From the NCBI RefSeq assembly GCF_012912005.1, contig NZ_JABBEA010000005.1:186001-250000 (forward strand): a stretch of 64,000 bases of DNA, given 5' to 3'. Position numbers and translations under genes: made by a program. Below the pieces are notes generated by a model, which was not told where the DNA came from, did no database searches, and saw only the letters and a program-made list of their open reading frames with translations. This stretch comes from Paenibacillus sp. SZ31. GTDB taxonomy: Bacteria > Bacillota > Bacilli > Paenibacillales > Paenibacillaceae. Positions 8,792-19,370 of this stretch are shown piece by piece (positions within the stretch are counted from its first letter, which is position 1; each line of letters begins with the position of its first letter).

Positions 8792-9760
8792 TTACATCAA
8801 TGATTCGCTATTGGCCCTCCAAACCTGTTCAAGAGCTTGTTTCGCTAATGTAGTGTAAAACTCGATCTGATCCGGACTTCGATCTATGGCCCACCTCAGG
8901 GTATCGAACGCTTTCAACAGCAAAACATACCTCGCTTGATTCAGTTCATGTTCCTGCTCTTGTACACTTGTCCCATAACCTTCTAAAAACGCTTTCATTC
9001 CTTCGTTGTCAGGACCCTCTCCCCGTAGCTGGCATTGCATGAGTTGAATGATATCCCCATACGGCGTAACGGTGACCTCCGCATTTCCCCAGTCCAGAAG
9101 GGTAATCTCACCCGTTGAACTTACGATTGTATTCTTCAAAGAGAGATCGCCATGGCATAAGCCAAAGCGGAATTTTTGCATGTTCATTTGTTCGAATAAT
9201 TGCCTTACGACCTGTGATTCCTTCATCGTCATCACACCAAGCTCGATCAGCGGGTCTTGCTCCGTCAGACTATTGATATTGTATTGCACATATCCTTGCC
9301 AACTGCCATCTGATCCTGCATGAGGGGGAGAGTAGAAGCGATCCTGTACAGAATTGTGCAGATCCCTTCCGAAACCTGTAACGGGGATGGATTGCAAACG
9401 TTGCGTATACTCACCAAGTTTCCTCCAGATCATGGACGGGGGCACTGTCGTATCCAATCCGTTATCCCCTTCCACAACCGTTTGAATCATATAGGCATGT
9501 TCAGCGTTGACCCCAACGGATAATGTCTCTGGCCCAGGAATACCGGCACTCGTTGCTCGTTCGATGCACCATTTTTCTTTCAAAAAGGTCGGATATGTAT
9601 CTGGATTATTCATCCGTACAATCACTTTATGACTTGCCGTTTCCACCAGGCAGACCTGATTAACAAAACCTTTACCCACAATATGATGTGAGCATGTTAC
9701 TTTTTCCAGCAAAAAATCACTGGCAATCTGTTCGGCTTGGTTAACTATAGAATTCTTCAC
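8792..9760 (-). CDS. Aminoglycoside phosphotransferase (APH)-family kinase
   Basis: The protein has 322 aa with a GTG start seven bases after AGGGAGG. The protein-kinase-like APH fold is shown by the N-lobe VIVRMNNPDTYPTF, the Brenner motif LCHGDLSLKNTI (catalytic Asp) and the metal-binding ITLLDWGNAEVT. Family members phosphorylate aminoglycosides, choline, homoserine or sugars. Nothing here points to a substrate, so antibiotic resistance should not be assumed. It is probably a single-gene unit between the sulfur cluster and the glycosyltransferase operon. Confidence 0.8.
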   Translation of the reverse strand: MKNSIVNQAEQIASDFLLEKVTCSHHIVGKGFVNQVCLVETASHKVIVRMNNPDTYPTFLKEKWCIERATSAGIPGPETLSVGVNAEHAYMIQTVVEGDNGLDTTVPPSMIWRKLGEYTQRLQSIPVTGFGRDLHNSVQDRFYSPPHAGSDGSWQGYVQYNINSLTEQDPLIELGVMTMKESQVVRQLFEQMNMQKFRFGLCHGDLSLKNTIVSSTGEITLLDWGNAEVTVTPYGDIIQLMQCQLRGEGPDNEGMKAFLEGYGTSVQEQEHELNQARYVLLLKAFDTLRWAIDRSPDQIEFYTTLAKQALEQVWRANSESLM

Positions 9761-9854
9761 CGTGCATCCTCCCTATCTCATGATCCCAAGTTACGCTTGA
9801 TGATAACTGCGTTGGTCATAGTGTAAAAGGAAATGAATGATCTTTCAATTATTC

Positions 9855-9913
9855 GGATGCGGAATGAGTCAGAGCGATTACACAGGATACCGCTACATCT
9901 TCCATTCCGCATC
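9855..9913. repeat. Inverted repeat downstream of the glycosyltransferase operon
   Basis: GATGCGGAATG and CATTCCGCATC are exact reverse complements separated by about 36 bp, between the APH gene start and the end of the glycosyltransferase operon. There is no U-tract, so a simple terminator is unlikely. Confidence 0.35.
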
Positions 9914-9947
9914 ATGCTGCTGATTCGCATAAACAGATCGCCTGACA

Positions 9948-11627
9948 TTACAGATTGGGGTTCAAGAGCTGAGGTGGGGCGATAATCGGCCAGCCTTCTT
10001 CCATCGAATTCAATTGGTCCGCAGACACATTAACGATATGCCCAGAAAGCACGCCCCAACGTTCTGCGGCATAGACCGATACAAATCTTCTGCGCTTGCC
10101 TCCGCTGATCTGATATCGAATCTCGGGTGCATCCACTGCGGCAACAATACTTCCTTCTGCCCAGCCACTGGGAGAACCTTGAACCGCTGTCGTATGCACC
10201 TGATGTGACTCCATCGGCCATCCTTGCACGTCCCCCGCTGATATCAGTGCTTCTCCGGCAGGAATGGCGAGCAGATCCGGTTTAGCAACCTGAACAGGAG
10301 ATATTCCACGCGGTACAGGGATGTTCAACTTACGCCGCCGTCCGCCGGTTAAAGTATAGACATCGCCTTTGGCATCAGAAAGGAACGATCCTTCCGGGTA
10401 GAATTCACTGCTGCGTCTGAACTGTAATGCTGGATCTTGGCTACCTTGCGTTGAGATTCGCTGACGCGGATCGATTGCGTTCGTATCTCTGTCCTCTTGT
10501 TGACCGGATAAGGTACCAGAGGTTTGTCGTTTCGCCAAGCGGGTGGTTTCGGCAACCAGCGCATGGGGATCTCCCCACTTTTGGCTATAAAACTGCTCGT
10601 TATCCTTGTTCACTACAGCAAAGTCCTGCTCACCCAAGGCTTTCATGCTGACACTTCCGAAGTGATGGATAAAGGCATCCCCGGCTACCGCAAGCTGGTA
10701 TCCTGCCAACTTCACCCGGATGATCCAGTCGTCATCTTCAAAATTGCCCACGGCATAACCTTCATCCAGATAACCTACCCGTGAGAACAGTTCCCGTGAG
10801 AACAGCCAGCAGAATCCGACGAGTCGATCGGTCATTCGGTGTTTCTCTGCATCCGGACGATTATGTGTGCTGGCAAAAGACCACATATCCTCGACCTCAC
10901 GGTATGGAACCTGAATCTGCTGATCCCCACCAATATAGTTGGTCACCGGACCCACCACACCAATCTGCGGATCACTGGCAAGACAAGTCATCATGTTATC
11001 CAGCCAGCCCGGAGTAACCAGCGTATCGTTGTTCAGTACGATAATATGTCGTCCTCTCGCCATCATCAGCCCGTGATTGACACCTCCGGCAAACCCCCGA
11101 TTCTGATCCAGGGCAGCCACCCTCACCATGCCGCCTTTGCGGAGCATCGCCTCAGCAGTTCCATCCTTGGAGGCATTATCCACGACTATGATTTCGAAGG
11201 GGGCCGGGGTATGCTTTTCGATACTGGACACACATTGCAGCACATACTCCCGCTGATTGTACGTGGGAATAATGATGCTAACTCCTTCAAAAACAAGACC
11301 AAACGAGCTCTGTCCCTGGCGGACACCTTCGTCGTAGCCTCTGTTATAACCCTGTTTGTAGAGTTTTGCACCTTTGGCTGTGAGTTTACTTTTGCCCTTG
11401 CGTCTCGATTTCCGCGTTGAACGACTACCTGCTGCATGCAGAACTGCCATTTCAGGTCGTGAGACATCTTGCTGTGTGGCAAGGCGGCCCGCTTTTTTGT
11501 CGCTGCTTATGCTGCCATTCCGTTTGTGTTCACTACGGCTTTTGTCACGACGGGTGACGTTTCGAGCATCAGCCTTGTTGTTACGACCATGACGTCCTTC
11601 CCCGCGCTGTTGACCGGGTATGCTCAT
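9948..11627 (-). CDS. GT2 glycosyltransferase with basic N-terminal tail and C-terminal surface-type repeats
   Basis: The protein has 559 aa from the ATG at 11627 after GGAGGGAG; an upstream in-frame start lacks an SD. Residues 1-90 are Lys/Arg/Asn-rich, followed by KQGYNRGYDEGVRQG. The GT-A domain (about residues 110-330) has VSIIIPTYNQ, VVDNASKDGT, VLNNDTLVTPGW and NFEDDDWIIRVKLAG. The C-terminus holds two degenerate units of about 65 aa (YTLTGGRRRKLNIP, YQISGGKRRRFVSV) like repeats seen in cell-surface proteins. It is the last gene of the operon and probably transfers a sugar to a surface glycoprotein. Donor and acceptor are unknown. Confidence 0.85.
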   Translation of the reverse strand: MSIPGQQRGEGRHGRNNKADARNVTRRDKSRSEHKRNGSISSDKKAGRLATQQDVSRPEMAVLHAAGSRSTRKSRRKGKSKLTAKGAKLYKQGYNRGYDEGVRQGQSSFGLVFEGVSIIIPTYNQREYVLQCVSSIEKHTPAPFEIIVVDNASKDGTAEAMLRKGGMVRVAALDQNRGFAGGVNHGLMMARGRHIIVLNNDTLVTPGWLDNMMTCLASDPQIGVVGPVTNYIGGDQQIQVPYREVEDMWSFASTHNRPDAEKHRMTDRLVGFCWLFSRELFSRVGYLDEGYAVGNFEDDDWIIRVKLAGYQLAVAGDAFIHHFGSVSMKALGEQDFAVVNKDNEQFYSQKWGDPHALVAETTRLAKRQTSGTLSGQQEDRDTNAIDPRQRISTQGSQDPALQFRRSSEFYPEGSFLSDAKGDVYTLTGGRRRKLNIPVPRGISPVQVAKPDLLAIPAGEALISAGDVQGWPMESHQVHTTAVQGSPSGWAEGSIVAAVDAPEIRYQISGGKRRRFVSVYAAERWGVLSGHIVNVSADQLNSMEEGWPIIAPPQLLNPNL

Positions 11628-11694
11628 GTTGCTCCCTCCATTTCCACTCGTCCGTGAGGCCAACGCGGACATGACCAGCCCCCGGACGGTCCAC

Positions 11695-13113
11695 CTAGAG
11701 TTGAAGCTCTCCTGTTACCAGTTTGTCAGCCAAATGTCCAAAATCCAGAGCGACCTTGCCCAGTTCACCTGCAATTCGCCTACATAGGATGACCGCTGGA
11801 ATGCCTGCCGCCACCAGAGCGATATCGAAAGCATGTTCTGCGGTTTGCTGCATCACCCTCGGAACATCCATAACTCCCGCCACAGAACCAATGATACCTG
11901 TGACATGAATACCCCGGCTATGCAGCAGTGCCGCAAGCTCTGCAGCCTGGCTGCCTATGAGCAGAACTCGCCGCCCTTGAAGAATGGGCAGTACCAAGCC
12001 GGACTGATGCAGACTGTAATTGATCGTGGAGCTGGTCAACTTCAGCCGGGACCAGTCGATCCCGAAGTGGCGCAATACCGGGAATAGCAAACCCTGGAAC
12101 GTGGGCGCCCGGGAGATGGGGACGCCAACCCAGTCGGCGGCCTGAATAGCTTCCGCGAGCATCGCGCGGATGTCTGGCGTTGAGCATGGCACCCCTGCAT
12201 AGGGCAGAAATGGTGCTAGCTCCTGCACTTCTTGGCCTGGCAGCACCGTATCGGCTGCCAAGGTGAGCAGTTCGCCATCTCCGAGGCGAACGACAGACAA
12301 GGGGCGCTGCGCATCCAGCGCCGCCGTGATGTGGCCAGCCATCTCATGCGGGCTGGACAGCCGGGCCAGGCTTGGCGCGTATTGGCGGAAGCCCGCCGCG
12401 ATCAGATCTGCCGCCGCTACGGCAGGCAGAATGTGATCCGGCGGGATGTGCTGCGCCACCAGCGCCTCCCCGCCGGCGAATACGCCGTCGCGGTAGCCCT
12501 CGGCGTAGCCGCCGGGCACGGCCTGCGCCTGCGCTGCGTGCTCCGCAGGCGCAGCAGGCAAGCCCTTCGCGCTGCCCGCATGCGCGGCGGCAGCGCCTTC
12601 CCGCCCCGTGTGGGCGACACCCTTCGGGCGTGTCGCCTGGCGTGGGGCGGGGCCAGCACCGCTGGCAGGCATCGCCTGTGGCGTGCTGGCTTGCGGTGCT
12701 GGCATGGGCGCACGGCGCATCGCCGTGCGCTGCTTGGCGCGGGCAGCGGCACGCCGGCCCCGCGCTGGTGCCGGCCTGCGCCCAGCAGTGGCCTGGCGCA
12801 GGCCGGCTTTGCCTTTGCCGGAACGGCTGGCTCTGCCCGCATTGCTCCCGCTTGCCGGGCCAGCTTTGCCTGCTCTGCCCACAGCACTGCCCGTGCTGCC
12901 CGCTTTGCCAGCATGGACCTTATGCGCTGCGCCTGCAGATGTACCCGCTTTGGTCTGGGTACTCCGTTTCCCAGACTTCATACCTCTGACTCCAGCGGGC
13001 CCTGTACCCGGCCCTGCCGGAGTGCCACTGCCCATGAATACCGCCGGGTGCGTGCCCCGGGGCTTACTTGACACTGAGGCCCCAGCGGACCCGGTACGTG
13101 TCGCAACTCTCAC
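11695..13113 (-). CDS. GT-D-fold glycosyltransferase domain protein with GC-rich Ala/Gly/Arg tail
   Basis: The protein has 472 aa. GTG 13113 follows AAAGGAGGG by six bases. Residues 1-220 are low-complexity Ala/Gly/Ser/Arg/Lys, histone-H1-like, then GGYAEGYRDGVFAGG. The C-terminal 230 residues carry SVVRLGDGELL, WVGVPISRAPTFQGLL and VLLIGSQAAELAALL, like the GT-D (DUF1792-type) fold. A GT-D enzyme glycosylates streptococcal serine-rich adhesins. The tail-coding DNA (about 12450-13080) is much richer in GC than its surroundings. I infer a sugar-extension enzyme for the locus's glycoprotein. Confidence 0.7.
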   Translation of the reverse strand: MRVATRTGSAGASVSSKPRGTHPAVFMGSGTPAGPGTGPAGVRGMKSGKRSTQTKAGTSAGAAHKVHAGKAGSTGSAVGRAGKAGPASGSNAGRASRSGKGKAGLRQATAGRRPAPARGRRAAARAKQRTAMRRAPMPAPQASTPQAMPASGAGPAPRQATRPKGVAHTGREGAAAAHAGSAKGLPAAPAEHAAQAQAVPGGYAEGYRDGVFAGGEALVAQHIPPDHILPAVAAADLIAAGFRQYAPSLARLSSPHEMAGHITAALDAQRPLSVVRLGDGELLTLAADTVLPGQEVQELAPFLPYAGVPCSTPDIRAMLAEAIQAADWVGVPISRAPTFQGLLFPVLRHFGIDWSRLKLTSSTINYSLHQSGLVLPILQGRRVLLIGSQAAELAALLHSRGIHVTGIIGSVAGVMDVPRVMQQTAEHAFDIALVAAGIPAVILCRRIAGELGKVALDFGHLADKLVTGELQL

Positions 13114-13157
13114 GCCATTCCCTCCTTTGGCATGCACGAGGATTGTCGCTGCGCAAA

Positions 13158-13186
13158 GCGCCGGAGCATCCTTCCAGCTCCGGCGC
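13158..13186. other. Intra-operon hairpin
   Basis: GCGCCGGAGC and GCTCCGGCGC form a perfect 10-bp stem around a 9-nt loop, in the 128-bp gap between the nucleotidyltransferase and GT-D genes. Only TTTG follows on the transcribed strand, so it is a weak terminator at best. It may set the expression ratio of the last two genes. Confidence 0.55.
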
Positions 13187-13241
13187 AGGGTGTTCTGCTC
13201 CCATGGGGCACCGCACAGCGGCAGCATCAGGCGCATATATT

Positions 13242-13973
13242 TTAGGGCAATTGTCCTTTCATGCGGACAGCTGCTTCTTGGAGCGAATCAAATGTACCTG
13301 CATCACTCCAGTATTTCTGCAAAATATCATATTCCAGTCCACCAGCAGACGCGTAGTGATTATTTACATCCGTGATTTCAAGCTCTCCACGCGCAGACGG
13401 CGCGATGTTTTGAATCAGGTTAAATACATGATCGTCATACATGTATATGCCCGTTACACAATAAGAGGTCTTCGGCTGGCTTGGCTTCTCCTCAATGTAC
13501 GAGATTCGCTCTGGATGCGTTGGATCAAAGACCGGCACCCCATAACGTCGAGCATCATCCACCTCTTTGAGCAGAACTCGCGCTGTACCAGCAGGTTGCT
13601 GCATGTAGCGGTCCACATAAGGCTTCAAATCGTCGCTGAAGAGATTATCCCCCAGAAGCACAACGAATTTTTCGCCAGGAAGGATAAAGGTAGTCGCCAG
13701 ATCCAACGCTTCCGCAATGCCGCCTGCCTTTTCCTGAATGCGGTACGTCAGCTTGACCCCATGATCTGCTCCGCCACCAAGATACTCTGTATATAACCCG
13801 GCGGAATGTTTGTTAATGACAATCAATAGTTCATCAATGCCTGCCTGGCGGAGCCTGTCGATGCCATACATAATCATCGGATGTTTACCGACTGGAAGCA
13901 GATGTTTGTTAATGAGCCGGGTCAGAGGATACAGTCTAGTTCCTGTTCCGCCGGCAAGAATTACACCTTTCAT
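13242..13973 (-). CDS. Sugar-1-phosphate nucleotidyltransferase (RmlA-like, short form)
   Basis: The protein has 243 aa; the ATG follows GAAGGAGGG. The signature MKGVILAGGTGTRLYPLT with NKHLLPVGKHPMI is the nucleotide and Mg-binding loop; VLLGDNLFSDDL and YIEEKP line the sugar site. Such enzymes make dTDP- or UDP-glucose-type donors. The C-terminal helices of full-length RmlA (about 290 aa) are missing, as in many short paralogues. It overlaps the upstream GT2 gene by 4 bp (ATGA), implying coupled translation and donor supply for the operon's transferases. Confidence 0.88.
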   Translation of the reverse strand: MKGVILAGGTGTRLYPLTRLINKHLLPVGKHPMIMYGIDRLRQAGIDELLIVINKHSAGLYTEYLGGGADHGVKLTYRIQEKAGGIAEALDLATTFILPGEKFVVLLGDNLFSDDLKPYVDRYMQQPAGTARVLLKEVDDARRYGVPVFDPTHPERISYIEEKPSQPKTSYCVTGIYMYDDHVFNLIQNIAPSARGELEITDVNNHYASAGGLEYDILQKYWSDAGTFDSLQEAAVRMKGQLP

Positions 13974-14743
13974 TCCACATTCCCTCCTTCATCGGATATG
14001 TCCATATATTCAAGCGGATCGACATGCCATTTGCTCATAAAAATCGAACGATTACGCTCAAGCAGCTGTTTCCACGCCACCGGATCTGTCTTCTGGAAGC
14101 TTGCACTTCCCTGATGATGCACGAGAACATCCCCGCATACCAGCAAGCGATAGCCTTGCAATCTTGCTCTGTAACAATAATCATCATCCTCATAGTGTCC
14201 CGGGGAGTACGCCTCGTCAAGCAGTCCAACTGATTCCACTACACTTCGTTTCATCAGCATACACAGACCGACAATCCGGCGCACGTCCCTCCACCTTGAA
14301 GAATCCGCAACATTGTTGGAATCAGCCAGCTCCTGAAAATGTTCCATGTTCCGAAACGTCAGTTCAATCTGCTGAATGCCGCTTGCATAATTCGTGACAG
14401 GACCCGTGATCCCAATACTTGCATCACTGTACAGAGCCGTTCGCAGATTCTCCAGCCAACGAGGCGTGACCGTAACATCATTGTTCAGCAGCAACAGCTC
14501 ATCCCCGCAAGCTGCACGGAGTCCAGCGTTACACGCTGCCGGAAATCCCCGATTGTCCGAGAACCTGACAAAACGAATTCGCTCCAGTGCACAATATTCA
14601 GCCGTTCCATCCGTCGAACCGTTATCCACAACGATAATTTCGTATGACGCAGGATCGCCCGAGTATAGTCGGATGGCATCGATGCAGGGCCTGATAAGAT
14701 CCAGCCCGTTGTACGTTGGGATAATCATACTCGTCAGTGTCAT
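13970..14743 (-). CDS. GT2 family glycosyltransferase
   Basis: The protein has 257 aa, with CAGGAGGA upstream. It is a compact GT-A enzyme: SMIIPTYNGLDLI, IVVDNGSTDGTAEYC, LLLNNDVTVTPRWLENL, GPVTNYASG and YEDDDYCYRARLQG. The close match of NNDvTVTPrWLeN and GPVTNYasG to the transferase at 9948-11627 suggests duplication within the locus. Unlike the other three GT2 proteins here it has no basic N-terminal tail. It overlaps both neighbours by 4 bp. Confidence 0.88.
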   Translation of the reverse strand: MTLTSMIIPTYNGLDLIRPCIDAIRLYSGDPASYEIIVVDNGSTDGTAEYCALERIRFVRFSDNRGFPAACNAGLRAACGDELLLLNNDVTVTPRWLENLRTALYSDASIGITGPVTNYASGIQQIELTFRNMEHFQELADSNNVADSSRWRDVRRIVGLCMLMKRSVVESVGLLDEAYSPGHYEDDDYCYRARLQGYRLLVCGDVLVHHQGSASFQKTDPVAWKQLLERNRSIFMSKWHVDPLEYMDISDEGGNVE

Positions 14744-15861
14744 CTGGCGTTCCTCCTGTAAGCCACTTCAGCACGGGAGAGCGTATGTGCCTGGACTGTA
14801 TTCCAGCCCGTATCCAGCCAGGTAGCCAGCGCCTCCAGATGATCTCCGATGATCAATCTGGCGACATCATTCCCACTCCCCGTGTTACCGGGACGTAATC
14901 GATTGGAACGAATAACATCCACCTGACTTGGTGCCGATACGCTCAGCCCATGCTGAATGGCGAGGCATTGTGCCTTTGGTGGAACGGCCAGTGATGCTGG
15001 CTTCACGGTCTGAATCATACGACGAGACACGGCGTGGGGCACGGCTGTCATGGAATTGGAACCGAGATCTGCCCTGCCTAATGTTCGGTTTAGATATGCT
15101 TTGATCCGGCTTACCTCATCCTGCCCTGCGAACGGAGGAAGCAAGGACGTCAGATTATTCAACGCCACATCCTGTCCCCGATCTACCGCGAACAGAAATG
15201 GTGCAAGTTGTTCCGCCGCCACGACCATATCCCCATCCACGAAGAGGACCGTCTCCGCATCCGTCATCTTGGCTCCCAGTGAACGGCCCACATCATGTCC
15301 TGCCCGATCCGGTTCATATACGAGCGTAATTCCCGGCTGCTTTAATACCTGTTTCAAACTGTCATCCGTCGTTCCATTCAGTACCACAATGATATCCGTC
15401 AGAGGCAAACGCTTGAGTTGCAACAGCACCTGCCCCAGAGTGCGTTCCTCATTGCAGGCACAGACAACGGCAGCAGCCGAATGCCGAAGGGGTAAAGGTA
15501 CGATCTGGAATGAATGTCCAGAAGTATGAGCATATCCTTGCAAAAATGCCTTACCTGCGTTCAGGGCAACTTCGTGGTTGCTTAGCTCCGCAACGTTGGC
15601 CGCATATACATTCCATGCGTGGCGCGCATGTTTTTCTGACGCTGTGTTGTCCGCCTTCGCCTCACTTCCTGCAAGTTGCCCTGCTTTCCACATCAAGCGC
15701 AGATCTATTAGGCCAGATTTCGACCCGGTTCTTCTCTTTTTTGAGGTGATCAACTGCTTCTTGTTCCCATGACGCTTGTTAATACGGGTGCTTCCTGTCG
15801 TCGTACGTCTTCGTCTATTTATTGTCCGCCTGCGGTGGACAACCCCTGAACGTCCCTTCAT
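14740..15861 (-). CDS. GT2 glycosyltransferase with Arg-rich N-terminal tail
   Basis: The protein has 373 aa from the ATG at 15861 (GGAGGTGAGG upstream); an earlier ATG in frame is less well supported. Residues 1-55 are strongly basic (HRRRTINRRRRTTTG, NKRHGNKKQ), followed by AFLQGYAHTSG. The catalytic domain has AVVCACNEERTLGQVL, DIIVVLNGTTDDSL, GHDVGRSLGAK and VLFVDGDMVV (DxD). It is about co-linear with the next gene upstream (AMNEEKTIG, GHDGGRKVGA, DADIAI), so the two are paralogues. The donor is unknown. Confidence 0.85.
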   Translation of the reverse strand: MKGRSGVVHRRRTINRRRRTTTGSTRINKRHGNKKQLITSKKRRTGSKSGLIDLRLMWKAGQLAGSEAKADNTASEKHARHAWNVYAANVAELSNHEVALNAGKAFLQGYAHTSGHSFQIVPLPLRHSAAAVVCACNEERTLGQVLLQLKRLPLTDIIVVLNGTTDDSLKQVLKQPGITLVYEPDRAGHDVGRSLGAKMTDAETVLFVDGDMVVAAEQLAPFLFAVDRGQDVALNNLTSLLPPFAGQDEVSRIKAYLNRTLGRADLGSNSMTAVPHAVSRRMIQTVKPASLAVPPKAQCLAIQHGLSVSAPSQVDVIRSNRLRPGNTGSGNDVARLIIGDHLEALATWLDTGWNTVQAHTLSRAEVAYRRNAR

Positions 15862-15902
15862 TTCCTCACCTCCAGCATGCTGCATCATCCGATGCGGCAT
15901 GC

Positions 15903-16871
15903 TTACCTCGCCAGGCTGCGAACACGTTGCAGATCGGTATGACCTCCACGGGGACCGAGCGTGTCCGTAATCCACCTGATTGCTGCCAGATGATCATTCA
16001 GCACCACATGACTGAGCGGATCAGGCCCACTTCGTTTCTTGATCCGAACTGCATTCAATCTGCCCACAGGTACGTGATGAACAGCGCGTACCCGGAGACC
16101 GCCAATCACTGCCTTCGCTTGTGCGAGCGGCGGAACTTCCAGTGATGTTATTCCGATCACCTCAAGTCCATGACGGCTTAATGCATGCGGAATAGCTGTC
16201 ATCGAAGCCCCACGGAGATCGGATCTGGCGAGTATGCTGTTCAACATGTGTTTGGCCTCCACTACCGGATGAATGGGGCTGCGAGTGACCGGTCCATGGT
16301 AGTCGTTAAGTGCCACATCCGTTCCCTTCAGCACAGCCTGCACATAAGGTGCAAGGTGCTCGGCAGGGATTGCAATATCTGCATCAGTGAACAGCAATAC
16401 CTGACCGCGGGCCGCCGCTGCACCTACTTTTCGTCCTCCATCATGCCCCAGTGCTTCGGCATAAGTGAGTACTCGTGCTCCTGCACGTTTAGCTGCATTA
16501 GCTGTACCGTCTGTTGAACCATTCACAACGACAAGCACTTCAGCGTCACGGCATATCCGCAGCGCTTCCCGAACGACGGCACCAATCGTTTTCTCCTCAT
16601 TCATGGCAGGGATAATGACCGAGAGCATCGGCCGCTGAGAATCGTCCCCATGCGGAGAAGCATCTCTTATGCCATTTTCAATCCCATTTTCGGCTTCATT
16701 CTTGGCCCCATCCTTTGCCTGTGGCATCTGCGGCCTGGGTGGAATAACGAACACATAGGCCTTTGTACCCTTTTTCTGTCCAGACTTCAAACTTCGTTTC
16801 TTCAGTACTGTTTTTCTGCCTGTCACTTTCGATTGCGTTGCAAAACGTGCTTTAGTACGGGTTTTACGCAA
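15903..16871 (-). CDS. GT2 glycosyltransferase with Lys-rich N-terminal tail, first gene of the operon
   Basis: The protein has 322 aa if the TTG at 16871 is used, which is ideally spaced from GGGAGGTG. An ATG at 16889 lies ahead of that box and lacks an SD of its own, but would add only six residues. Residues 1-50 are Lys/Arg-rich (KTRTKARFATQSK, KKRSLKSGQKKGTK). The catalytic domain has SVIIPAMNEEKTIGAVV, VVVNGSTDGTANAAK, GHDGGRKVGAAAARG and LLFTDADIAIP. It is a paralogue of the following gene. A sigma-K-like -10 box lies about 50 bp upstream. Confidence 0.83.
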   Translation of the reverse strand: MRKTRTKARFATQSKVTGRKTVLKKRSLKSGQKKGTKAYVFVIPPRPQMPQAKDGAKNEAENGIENGIRDASPHGDDSQRPMLSVIIPAMNEEKTIGAVVREALRICRDAEVLVVVNGSTDGTANAAKRAGARVLTYAEALGHDGGRKVGAAAARGQVLLFTDADIAIPAEHLAPYVQAVLKGTDVALNDYHGPVTRSPIHPVVEAKHMLNSILARSDLRGASMTAIPHALSRHGLEVIGITSLEVPPLAQAKAVIGGLRVRAVHHVPVGRLNAVRIKKRSGPDPLSHVVLNDHLAAIRWITDTLGPRGGHTDLQRVRSLAR

Positions 16872-16920
16872 CACTTTCACCTCCCGCATTCAATCATGAG
16901 CATGCCAAGGGAGTACACGT

Positions 16921-16929
16921 TATTCTATG
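16921..16929 (-). promoter_or_regulatory. Sigma-K-like -10 element before the glycosyltransferase operon
   Basis: CATAGAATA on the minus strand fits CATAnnnTA exactly. A start about 7 bp on would give a leader of about 43 nt ending in GGGAGGTG. A correctly spaced -35 AC is not obvious. The same box type precedes the YheC/D and YjcZ-like genes. Confidence 0.4.
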
Positions 16930-19197
<2,268 letters not shown>

Positions 19198-19302
19198 AAT
19201 TACTTTAATTCATGTAGTTGAACTTATAATGAACTCATTTTAAATTGTAACGAAACGTTCAGACACCCCTCACCGTCCGAACGGATCAAGCTTATCTCAT
19301 GC

Positions 19303-19341
19303 AAAAGCGGTGTCCCGGACAACTCTGGGCACCGCTTTTGT
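19303..19341 (+). terminator. Rho-independent terminator after the M4 protease gene
   Basis: AAAAGCGGTGTCCC pairs with GGGCACCGCTTTT and runs into TTTTGTC. Its position between convergent genes allows it to act on both transcripts. Confidence 0.85.
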
Positions 19342-19370
19342 CATTTGTCTATTATTGATATAAGGCCGCA

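Noticed and set aside
8792..9760. Antibiotic resistance gene
   Set aside because: The APH fold is clear, but the family is functionally broad and no mobile context supports a resistance role.
12232..13375. Plus-strand open frames of 200-280 codons opposite the GT-D gene
   Set aside because: They result from the high GC content of the low-complexity tail region and have no SD or recognisable domains.
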